Part shown: positions 56,087 to 64,000 of the stretch, piece by piece
Position numbering within the stretch: the stretch's first letter is position 1
Layout: each line of letters starts with the position of its first letter
Source of the DNA: Agarophyton chilense
Taxonomy: Eukaryota > Rhodophyta > Florideophyceae > Gracilariales > Gracilariaceae
Direction: 5' to 3'
Assembly: GCA_030374765.1 (NCBI GenBank)
Contig: JARGXX010000121.1
Location: forward strand, 372,001 to 436,000
DNA length: 64,000 nt
Notes under the pieces: generated by a model
Seen by the model: only the letters and a program-made list of their open reading frames with translations
Database searches by the model: none
Told to the model about the DNA's origin: nothing
Position numbers and translations under genes: made by a program

Positions 56087-57778
56087 TCAAGCTCGAAATC
56101 CTTCCGGACTTATTCGTTGACGTTTCCCCCTCGACACTGAAGATATAGATGACACTATCCTTCTCTTCTTGCGTTCAGTACAAATGCAGTCTACCGTCGG
56201 CTTCCAGATTCGACTCCTCGCATTTATGAGCCAATTGTTAACTTGGCTTATGTTCAACTTTGTTTCAAGTATTAGTTTCTTTTTGTCTTCCGAATTGGGG
56301 TATGGATTTTTAAAGTTTGAGAACAACCAGTAGCGGAGGATGTTATTCTGTTGTGTCGATAAACCCCCTTTCTTGCGTCGATTGGTGACACTCTCAATCC
56401 ATCGCCGAGTTCTAACGTAAACTCGAAACTTTTCAATTGTTTGTTCTCTGGCTGATACAAAATTTTGGACGACAAAACTAATACTTTCCACTACCTCCTT
56501 CTTGGAAACGGCTCGGAACTTTGTTTGTCCGAAAAGGATGAGCCGCATTTCCATTGCACTCGCTAACGCTCCATCTCGTATGTCACGCAGATGTTTGAAA
56601 AGTTCAGTCTTCAGTACTTCAGCACTAGGAGCCGATATTCCTTGAGCATCATAAAAGCACTCGTCCACGTCACTGTCGTCGTAAGGATACCCTAGTTCAT
56701 AGATAAAACTCTCCCGGGGAAGCCAAAATGCCTCGTGAAGTCGGGCGCCCACTACTCCTGATTGTACTGAGAGAAATGGATGTTCATTACTTCCCTTAGC
56801 ATGAGCCAATTGCTTTTCAAGAGAAATAATACGTCTTTGAAGCTCTGATGGAGTTCTAAGAAATGCGTAGTCATCACAACTTCTCTTGTAGTGGCTTGCG
56901 GAATGCATCAAAGAAGTACCTTCTAACCAGATTGGTGCCTTTCCCGAACGTCGCGAAAGTCTTTCAAAATCACCAAAAGCGAAACTATTCACCACCGCTC
57001 TGTACTGCTCAGTTGATTCCGTATTCGCTCTACGAAAAGCACCATTTGAGCAATCGCTTGTACAAGCTTCTTCGCACAGGTCGTATTGAGAACATTCCCA
57101 TAAGGCGTTACGACTTTGTTGTGGACTATCAGCCGTAATTTTTGACGTTACAATGCTTTGGACGGCAGGACCTGTTTCAACTTTCGAAGTGTCAGAGAGC
57201 TTTGAGCTGGAATTTTGATCCAGATGTTCTTGGTCGTTAACATTCAAAACATTTCTATTGCAGCGGCGGTGACAGTTACCAAACTGGATCGCAACGTGCT
57301 CACGCTTGTCTTGGTCGGACGCTTCCAATGGTAGAGAGAGTAATGGACTATTGCGACTTTCTTGATTCAATGGCTCGTTCAAAGCTCTTCCAGTTTGACC
57401 GACTGCCTGAGAACCGATATCGTCATTGCACGGACGAGAAGACCCAAGATATTTATATAAATTCATTCTCGTCCAATTAGGCCAAGAGATAACACCACCT
57501 TCAACGCTGCGCTTTTTTCCGTAGCAGAGCTCCAACAGATTTGGGTGTGTATGCACCGTTCTCCTAGTATTCGACTGGCCACACGAATGTTCCAGAAAAA
57601 CAGTTTGACTGGGAAATCTTATGCATCTGCCGTTTTCCTTATCGAGGCTGAGACAGTACCTCATGAGATAATCTGCGCTTCGTAATCGCTTTAATGTTGA
57701 CTTCGCCTCAGCCAAAACATATTTTTGTCGTCTTATTCGATCATTGTAAATCGTGAGATAGTCCTTGCACTCGATGTG
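56087..57778 (-). CDS. TALE-class homeodomain protein
   Basis: The open frame spans 57778-56087 with no ATG at its 5' end. The first in-frame residues (DYLTIYNDRIRRQKYVLAEA) continue to a TGA at 57779-57781, so the 5' exon(s) probably lie further right; a candidate acceptor is near 57760. The C-terminal homeodomain (roughly 100-35 residues before the end) has the three-residue loop extension with PYP (FKNPYPNSEDKK) and a recognition helix ISQVNNWLINARSRIW containing the invariant Trp, Asn and Arg. A long helical region precedes it (LKTELFKHLRDIRDGALA, SISFVVQNFVSAREQTIEKF) and could be a dimerisation segment like those of KNOX/BELL/PBC proteins. A basic tail (KKRRIV, RGKRQRI) should act in nuclear import. 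TALE proteins control life-cycle transitions in algae; a role here is inference. Confidence 0.82.
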   Translation of the reverse strand, partial: HIECKDYLTIYNDRIRRQKYVLAEAKSTLKRLRSADYLMRYCLSLDKENGRCIRFPSQTVFLEHSCGQSNTRRTVHTHPNLLELCYGKKRSVEGGVISWPNWTRMNLYKYLGSSRPCNDDIGSQAVGQTGRALNEPLNQESRNSPLLSLPLEASDQDKREHVAIQFGNCHRRCNRNVLNVNDQEHLDQNSSSKLSDTSKVETGPAVQSIVTSKITADSPQQSRNALWECSQYDLCEEACTSDCSNGAFRRANTESTEQYRAVVNSFAFGDFERLSRRSGKAPIWLEGTSLMHSASHYKRSCDDYAFLRTPSELQRRIISLEKQLAHAKGSNEHPFLSVQSGVVGARLHEAFWLPRESFIYELGYPYDDSDVDECFYDAQGISAPSAEVLKTELFKHLRDIRDGALASAMEMRLILFGQTKFRAVSKKEVVESISFVVQNFVSAREQTIEKFRVYVRTRRWIESVTNRRKKGGLSTQQNNILRYWLFSNFKNPYPNSEDKKKLILETKLNISQVNNWLINARSRIWKPTVDCICTERKKRRIVSSISSVSRGKRQRISPEGFRA

Positions 57779-57781
57779 TCA

Positions 57782-58976
57782 AGAATTAGTATCTCTTGCC
57801 CGGAGCGTGTGAGGCTTTCGCAAGGGTTTTTCAAACTAGTCATCAGGGGAGGGTTATTTTCCAGAGAAGAACACGGTGAAGACAGACAAAAACATTTTAA
57901 TTTTGAACACTACACCTGATCTGTACTGTAAGAGAATCTCTTCACAAAAAACCAAAAGACAAAAAGCCTTACACATTTAGTCTGCATTGCTCTTGTGTGC
58001 CCTTGCAAGGTATCTATCCCTTGCACAGAAATTTCGTAAATTTCCTTTTCGACTACAGTACACCCAATAAAAACCACATGAAGAATATCGAGTCAAAATA
58101 CTGTTTCAAAAACATATCCTAATCATATTCTCCATAGGTTCTCAGTAGTTTATTTTCGCTTCCTTAGCCTAAATGACACATTATAAAGCTTTGCATTTAT
58201 TCAATAAAACCATGATTTAAATTAGGGATATTTTGTCCTAGTAATTCGTGATACAATTTTTCAACTCAAAACCTGTATACTACTGAGTTGTCTAATTTTC
58301 CCATAAAACGCCATATCTAGCACTCCATACATGTTTTAAATAAACTTTACATCGATAATCGTCATAGGTGATCCACATCAGTCATATTTACACTATTCAT
58401 ATACTGTTTCATAATATTTTTAACTTTTTTTACTGGTGCATTATCCTACAAAACATACTAATCTGATTCATGCGTTAAGTAGAAACTGGTTTATATGAAA
58501 TTTACATTGTTTTCAATTTGCAAAAGCACTTTATCAATACTCTAATTTTCCTGTTAAGATTTATTTATCTTTTTAGATATTTGTAGACGTTCTTAGAGAT
58601 CAATAATGAAAAGTTTAGATTGTGTCATTATGTTCACCTGCCTACTTTTTTTGCTACTTTTACGTCTATCTAAACTCAACTGAAACCGAACCTAGGGTTT
58701 GGCGGGGATCCAACCCTCTCAACAGCTCTCTCCTCTTCCATCTTTAAAATCATTCACGTTCCCGCGCAAGTGCACGCCTAGCGCTGATTTTCAAGGCGGC
58801 GCGCATCAACGAGTTCACCCCATCAAGCATCAAACTTGCAGTAGAAGAGGACCAAAACGGGATGCGGAAACAGAAGTAGACAGGTCCACTCTGCTTGACT
58901 TTTTTACAAGAAAGAATAATACAACTATCGCTGCATTTAAACACTTTTCTATCACTCAACGAAGACGAATATCTAC
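57782..58976. other. A/T-rich intergenic region
   Basis: Strongly A/T-rich between about 57900 and 58680, probably promoter and 5' exon territory of the homeodomain gene. A small ORF (58699-58986, +) is without motifs. No repeat shared with the window recognised. Confidence 0.4.
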
Positions 58977-59121
58977 TGTCGTATAGTGCCATAAGGGCTG
59001 ACCTTTGAGGTTTTGGATATACTGCACAGACCTTTTAGGAGATGGATGTTGGGGATCATCGGCCATGCCACTTCGGGCGAGCTACCATCTAGTTGTTGTC
59101 AGCCACGTGTAGTGTTGACAT
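58977..59121 (+). repeat. LTR, family B, truncated, inverted relative to the others
   Basis: Starts TGTCGTATAGTG, the reverse complement of the TATACGACA end, and follows the B LTR through TGACCTTTGAGGTT and AGCCACGTGTAGTGTTGACA. It stops at 59121 where the family E LTR begins. Confidence 0.8.
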
Positions 59122-59296
59122 TGTCGTGGCCACATATGCCACGTGTTTAGGGTTACACCGTCGTTGCCACTGCTGACCGCTGCGTCACCCGGTTCGATTC
59201 CGAGGTGCGCGGGTCTTGGCGCTGCGCACGGTGCACTAATAATGACCCATTCGGGGTCCTCCCTAAAGAAAATGAGGTAGCATCGCCTTCCCGACA
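59122..59296 (+). repeat. LTR, family E (5' LTR, 175 bp)
   Basis: Begins TGTCGTGG and ends CCCGACA (TGTCG/CGACA inverted ends), very short for an LTR. The preceding 5 bp GACAT would be the target duplication. Without the 3' LTR the boundaries are provisional. Confidence 0.6.
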
Positions 59297-59313
59297 TTTC
59301 TAGCCCTCACATC

Positions 59314-59330
59314 TGGTACCGCATCCAAGG
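59314..59330 (+). promoter_or_regulatory. Candidate primer-binding site, family E
   Basis: TGGTACCGCATCCAAGG begins 18 nt inside the LTR. It starts with TGG as a tRNA-complementary site should, and differs from the A/B motif. The spacing is wider than usual. Confidence 0.4.
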
Positions 59331-59369
59331 TTCGACTCTGTTCGTATTGTTGTTGTTCTAGGTGCTACG

Positions 59370-61121
59370 ATGTCAGAGAAGATGGTGTTCGATGGTGCGA
59401 TTGGGAGTGACGTCAACCACTTCCTGTTCTACTTCGAGAACGTCGCGGAGAAGGATCTTGAGGGGGAGGCCAAGGCCCGGGCGCTAATCAGCTACATGCG
59501 CGGGCGAGCCTTCTCATTCTACTACCGCAAATTCACGGCTGGAGGGACGCTCACGAAAGCGGCCGGCGACTACGAGACTGTCGCCAAGGCCCTTCGTGAG
59601 GAGTTTGGTCGGAAGCTAGAGCCACAGGTTGTCGTGGAGAGTGCGATCAACATGGCCATTGGTAAGGGTGAAGACATGACGAGCTTCATCGAGAAGACCG
59701 AGCTGGCGTACGACGACGCCGGGTTCACGACGGAGCAGAAGTTCGTGTTCTTGACGCGCGCTGCTGTGCGCGAGGTCAACGTCAAGCAGTTCGTGGTTAT
59801 GCACAACCCGAAGGACTTTGATCAGGTGAAGTTCGTGTTGTCTGAGTACGCAGCGTCGATGAAGCACTTCGACTTCGACGATGGTGCTTCTTCAAGGGTT
59901 CATCCGAAGCAGGATGTGCGCTTCGGAGTTGACCGGGTGTTGCGAGGAGAGGTGTCCCGTCTTCAGAAAGCTGAAACGGATCACAAGTTGGATGCCATCA
60001 CTCGGCAGATGTCGGAGATGGCGTTGATGATGAAGAGAGGGAGCACTGGCGGTGTACCTCATCATCATAAGAAGCAGTGTAGATACTGCGGCAAGGACGG
60101 TCATGATGAACATGATTGTTACAAGAAGGTCAGGGACGCATTGATGTGCACTCACTGCGGGAGACACGGTCACGAAGAGGCAGACTGCTGGGCGAAGCAG
60201 CGCGGAGCACCCCCCGGAAACGGAGCGGGTCGAAACCCTGCTGAGCCTTCGCAAAACGTCCAAGTGATCGTCGAGAAGTCCGAGTTTGAGTCAGATGTTG
60301 AAGTGGCCGAAGAAGAGGGGCGTGTGGCCGCTATCCGTCGCGGACGTGATGGTGGGCCCCTTCCGAAGCAAGTTGATCTGAGGGATGGACAAGGACAGGA
60401 GTGCATGAGCATAAGGAATCTCACGCTGCCCAGGGACGACCAGACCAAAAGGAAGGAGAAAAAGAAGGCTGCACCCCGCAGGAAGGCTGGGAAGGCCTCC
60501 GTACTAAAGACTCTTACCGCTCGCGTGGAAGAGTACAACGTGGTGTCGAAGATCGCTCAGGCCAACGCAGGGATCTCAATTGGACAACTCCTTCGCGGTG
60601 ATATCCGTGAGGCGGGAGCAAAAGCCAAGAAGATCTTTGGTCGCCAGATGGTCAAGGGAGTCGTCGCAGCTGCTGATGAAGCTTATGAGCCGTACCACTC
60701 CGACTCGGAGGAGGTTGAGGACGATAAGCGACTGAAGCTCGTCGAAGCCCGCGTCTATGGATCTAGTGTCCGCGTGTTGTTTGACTCTGGCGCCGTGCCG
60801 AACGTCCTGTCTGATCGCCTGAAAGAAAAGCTGAACCTTCCGGTGAAAGAAACCAGGCGCCGCGTCACGCTCGCAGATGGGAAAGAGGCCAACGTCGTCG
60901 GTGAACTGAAGGAAGTCCCGATCAAGTTCGGAGTTGTTTCGACCCGGCTGGACTTTCTCGTCGTTGAGAAGTCGCCCTTCGACATGATCATCGGTCGTCC
61001 ATCGATGAGGCGGATGAGGACGAAGCTGGACTTCGAGCATGACACCTTGACGTTGACCCATGGCGGGAACGAAGTGAAGCTGCCCATGGAGAGTGAAGGC
61101 GTCGAAGAGATGGGTTCCTGA
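59370..61121 (+). CDS. Gag-protease polyprotein, family E
   Basis: 583 residues, ATG 59370. The N-terminal capsid-like region has HFLFYFENVAEKDLEGEAK, ALREEFGRKLEPQ and NMAIGKGEDMTSFIEK. Two zinc knuckles follow: CRYCGKDGHDEHDC (about 60080) and CTHCGRHGHEEADC (about 60147). Then a charged linker, and an aspartic protease near the C-terminus with VLFDSGAVPNVLSDRL and IIGRPSMRRM. DSG replaces the usual DTG, which is common in retropepsins. Gag would package RNA and the protease would mature the polyprotein. Open and lesion-free. Confidence 0.9.
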   Translation: MSEKMVFDGAIGSDVNHFLFYFENVAEKDLEGEAKARALISYMRGRAFSFYYRKFTAGGTLTKAAGDYETVAKALREEFGRKLEPQVVVESAINMAIGKGEDMTSFIEKTELAYDDAGFTTEQKFVFLTRAAVREVNVKQFVVMHNPKDFDQVKFVLSEYAASMKHFDFDDGASSRVHPKQDVRFGVDRVLRGEVSRLQKAETDHKLDAITRQMSEMALMMKRGSTGGVPHHHKKQCRYCGKDGHDEHDCYKKVRDALMCTHCGRHGHEEADCWAKQRGAPPGNGAGRNPAEPSQNVQVIVEKSEFESDVEVAEEEGRVAAIRRGRDGGPLPKQVDLRDGQGQECMSIRNLTLPRDDQTKRKEKKKAAPRRKAGKASVLKTLTARVEEYNVVSKIAQANAGISIGQLLRGDIREAGAKAKKIFGRQMVKGVVAAADEAYEPYHSDSEEVEDDKRLKLVEARVYGSSVRVLFDSGAVPNVLSDRLKEKLNLPVKETRRRVTLADGKEANVVGELKEVPIKFGVVSTRLDFLVVEKSPFDMIIGRPSMRRMRTKLDFEHDTLTLTHGGNEVKLPMESEGVEEMGS

Positions 61122-64000
61122 GCAACGAGTTCACTTCTGACGACGACATAGACTGGGCGGAAGGTGACGATGACAGTGATTCGTCAGCCACTGAACCTGA
61201 CGGTCTGGTGCTGTGTCTCAATGAAGAGACAGGCGAGACCCGCCAGCTTGCTGAGACCGAGGAAGAGGCTGTGCCGAATGCCGTATCCCATCTCGACGAG
61301 CAGGATCAGACCGCTGTCCGGACCGCTTTGTTCAATGGAGGATCTATTGTCGCCTGGAGTCTGGAGGAGCTGACGCAGTCGAAGGTTCCGTATCGCCACT
61401 CGTTCGAGCTCTTGACTGACAAGCCGATCTATTGTCCGACGAGGAGGCTGCCAGCCAAACACAACGACATCGTCAAGAATGAAATTGACAGGATGCTGAA
61501 GGCGGGGATTATCCAACATTCGAAGTCCCCGTGGGCTTCGCCGGTGGTCATCGCGACCAAGAGAGACGGCGAGCCACGCTTCTGCATCAACTTCCGCACG
61601 TTAAACAAGGTCATGAAAGCCGACCGCTACCCTGTCCCAAACATAGAGGAATTGTTGGAAGACATGGGCGGGTGTAAGGTTTTCAGCAAGCTTGACATGT
61701 TCTCCGGGTACTGGCAGTTGATGTTGGCCGAAGAGATGCGAGAGAAGACAGCCTTCAGGTGCAAGTACGGTTCGTTCGAGTTCGTCGTGATGCCATTTGG
61801 GCTGATGAATGCCCCGGCCACGTTCCAAAGGATGGCGAACGAACTGTTCGAAGACATGCCCTTCGTGTCGGTCTTCGTCGACGACGTAGTCATCAAGTCG
61901 AAGACGATGCGCGCACATATGCTCCACTTGGCGGAGGTATGCGAAAGGCTCCGCCAGAACAACTTGAAGCTGAAGTTAAGCAAGTGCTACTTCGCTGTGC
62001 CCAACGTGGAGGTGCTCGGCCACATCGTCAACGAAGACGGTGTCCACACTGATCCAGAGAAGGTGAAGCAGATTGTCGAAGCCCAGGCGCCAAAGAGTCG
62101 CAAAGCGCTGAGGTCCTTCCTTGGCCTTGCCTCCTTCTACCGTCGCTTCATCAAGAACTTCTCGAAGATCGCAGCCCCCTTGCACGAGTTGACCGCGACC
62201 AATGTGACCTTCAAGTGGAACGACGACGCAGAGATGTCGTTCCAGAAGCTGAAGGAGGTGATGACCTCTCCCCCGGTTTTGTGCTTCCCAGACCTTGAGA
62301 AGGTCTTCGAGGTTCACACTGATGCTTCGCTTCATGCTCTTGGTGCAGTGCTGTCGCAGAAGGACGGAGAGGGCAAGCTGCATCCAATCCACTACGCCAG
62401 CCGAGTGCTGAGCGACACGGAGCGTAGGTACAGTACCTTCGAGAGAGAAGCCTTGGCAGTCGTGTTCGCGTTGAAGAAGTTCAGACACTTCTTGCTCAAC
62501 GGGCCCTTCGTTGTCCATAGCGATCACCAAGCGCTTCGGAACGCCTTCACGAAGAAGGACGTTCACGGCAGGTTGTCGCGCTGGTTGAACCTCATGGCGG
62601 AGTATGAATTTGAGATTCGCCATGTCGCTGGGAACGCCAACGCAGTTGCTGACTTCCTCTCGAGGCCGCAGTATGGAGCCGACGCATATGGGGATGATGA
62701 CGACGATGACGCTGAAGTTGAAGCCGAGCCGAGGATCGAGGACTTCTTCGAGACGGAGGCCGTGACGGAGATCTGCGCGGTTCTCGGAGAAGGACCGACG
62801 GGAGGATACGAGCCGACTCTTGAAGCTGTGAGGCAGTACTTGATCAGCTTCAATGGAGTCTCCGTCCCAGTCCGTATCCGCAGGCAGGCCAAGTCGTACG
62901 TCGCCGTGCAAGACATCCTCTTGAAGCAAACGAAGAACGGGCTGAAGGTTGTTCCCAGGCTGGATGAGCGGACCGATGTCATCAAGGCCATGCGCGACGA
63001 CCACGGCCACTGGGCGAAGAAGTCAACGACGGACTTCGTCCAGCAGAGGTTCTGGTGGCCGGAGATGAGTCGACATGTGGGTGACTTCGTCGCGTCCTGT
63101 GCTTGTCAAGTGGCAGGACCGGTGAGCGTGTACCGCAGCACGATGAAGCAACCAGTGTCAGGGTTGTTTGACACATGGTCCATCGACTTCGCAGGCCCAC
63201 TGCCGCGCACGTGCTGTGGGAACAAGTACTTCTGCGTCGCAGTCGAACACTTGACCGGATGGCCGGTGGCAATGCCCATCAGAGACCAGACGACGGAGGC
63301 AGCGCTCCACATCTTCGAAAGCGAGATCGTCGACGTGTTCGGGGTACCGAGGTGCGTGGTGTCCGACAACGGTCCGGCGTTCAAGTCAGCCGGATGGAAG
63401 AAGGGACTGAGGAAGGCCGGGTCGCAGTGGAAGCCGATCGCGACGTACATGCCTCAGGCCAATGGCCGCGCGGAGAGGATGGTACAGACCGTGAAGCACG
63501 CCTTGTGCCGGATGCTTGTGGTGCAGGGTGGACATTGGGACGAGAAGCTGTCGGTTGTGCTGAACTCCTATCGCATGTGCAAGTCGGGGAAGGACAACAG
63601 GTCTCCGTTCTTTCTCATGTTCGGTGTTGACGGCAGGAGCCAGCCGGAAGCAAGGGCAACTAGGGCTCTTGGCCTTGATGCGAGTGGCGAGCCGACCTTG
63701 TCAGCAGGCACGAGAGACGTGCAGCTGCTTGCTCTTCAGGGCCCACGGGCCTCGCGGATTGTTGAGAGGGGAGACCGTCCGGTCGTGCAGCAGTTCAGTG
63801 TCGACCAGGCCGTGATGATGTTGAAGCCGAGGTACGAGACCTTGTCCGCCATGACACCCAAGTGGATGGGACCGCTCTGGGTTGTGAAGACCCAGCATCT
63901 CCGCTACTGGCTGCGGGATGCCAGGGACAAGCGGTCCAGGAATGGTGTGCACGTGCGCAGGCTGAAGGCCTATCGCGAACGTGACGCCTCCCCGCTGCAG
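61097..64000 (+). CDS. Pol polyprotein, family E (RT, RNase H, integrase), runs off the window
   Basis: In the -1 frame relative to gag, overlapping it by 25 nt (61097-61121), so it is probably made by -1 frameshifting. Order: reverse transcriptase (FCINFRTLNKV, MPFGLMNAPATFQRM, VFVDDVVIKSK), thumb (FLGLASFYRRFIKNFSKIA), RNase H (VHTDASLHALGAVLS, REALAVVFALKKF, VHSDHQALR). After an acidic spacer comes the integrase with an HHCC-type finger (DDHGHWAKKS ... CACQ) and DDE core (SIDFAGPLPRT, VVSDNGPAFKS, MPQANGRAERM), then the start of the C-terminal domain (GPLWVVKTQ). All catalytic residues are present and no stop occurs in about 2.9 kb, so this copy may be competent. Minus-strand ORFs here are shadows of high G+C coding. 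Confidence 0.9.

Larger units (their letters stand above)
59122..64000 (+). mobile_element. Family E gypsy-type retrotransposon, 5' part, apparently intact
   Basis: 5' LTR 59122-59296, then a primer-binding candidate, gag-protease ORF 59370-61121, and pol open from 61097 to the window end without a stop. It is markedly richer in G+C and C/G-ending codons than the neighbouring host genes, and no lesion was found. The insertion lies in a family B LTR remnant. The 3' LTR and any downstream ORF are outside the window. Confidence 0.88.

Noticed and set aside
61976..63010. 344-residue minus-strand ORF opposite family E pol
   Set aside because: A shadow of GC-rich coding sequence; RT and RNase H motifs on + are intact, and the minus translation has no recognisable domain.
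1..64000. tRNA, rRNA, snoRNA genes and CRISPR arrays
   Set aside because: No cloverleaf, rRNA signature or regularly spaced repeat-spacer pattern was seen by eye; a covariance-model scan would be needed to exclude small RNAs.

Overview
The window is eukaryotic nuclear DNA: spliceosomal introns, eIF2B-epsilon, importin-alpha ARM repeats, a TALE homeodomain and chromodomain Ty3/gypsy elements. Host genes are intron-poor and separated by thick layers of nested LTR retrotransposons, which is what repeat-rich multicellular red algae (florideophytes) look like. I cannot name the species, and red alga is an inference.

Layout. 1-7.5 kb: a pile of retroelements. The 3' end of a family C element (pol +, antisense ORF -, 3' LTR) sits next to the 5' end of a family A-like element, which in turn truncates a family B gag with its 5' LTR. 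7.7-14.1 kb: broken host-type gene copies (an unknown ORF, an S1-domain gene, eIF2B-epsilon, a Q/P-rich stretch with a possible ubiquitin-protease scrap, a SANT/Myb-like ORF), all with nonsense codons or frameshifts. 14.6-17.15 kb: an apparently intact signalling gene, N-myristoylation motif + macro-like region + TIR + TKL kinase, with one 65-nt intron. 18.3-18.8 kb: a Tc1/mariner relic. 18.8-33.1 kb: a family B LTR split by a complete 12.2-kb family A element (19099-31298, 5-bp target duplication ATGCC), followed by the B element's own antisense ORF. 33.2-33.9 kb: an inverted family C LTR. 34.4-48.5 kb: one Tc1/mariner element with TA-flanked inverted repeats, blown apart by an LTR-like insertion (about 34.8-35.6 kb) and a complete family B element (35874-47759). 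48.9-55.65 kb: a large importin-alpha-like ARM + ankyrin + coiled-coil gene. 56.1-57.8 kb: a TALE homeodomain gene. 59.1 kb to the end: a young, apparently intact gypsy-type element (family E) with 175-bp LTRs, inserted in a B LTR remnant and running off the window.

The most unusual item is a recurrent accessory ORF ('aORF') read ANTISENSE to gag-pol, between the pol 3' end and the 3' LTR. Four copies occur: 2066-3891 (-), 20814-22589 (+), 31686-33140 (+) and 37595-39664 (+). They are associated with three LTR families with different LTR sequences. In three copies the ATG lies only about 20-50 bp from the LTR, so the 3' LTR could drive it in reverse. The protein has a conserved aromatic-rich core, a hydrophobic segment and a C-terminal helical (SAP-like?) tail. 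I recognise no known family.

All A, B and C copies here carry nonsense codons or deletions and are probably immobile; only family E looks recently inserted. No rRNA, tRNA or CRISPR was recognised.
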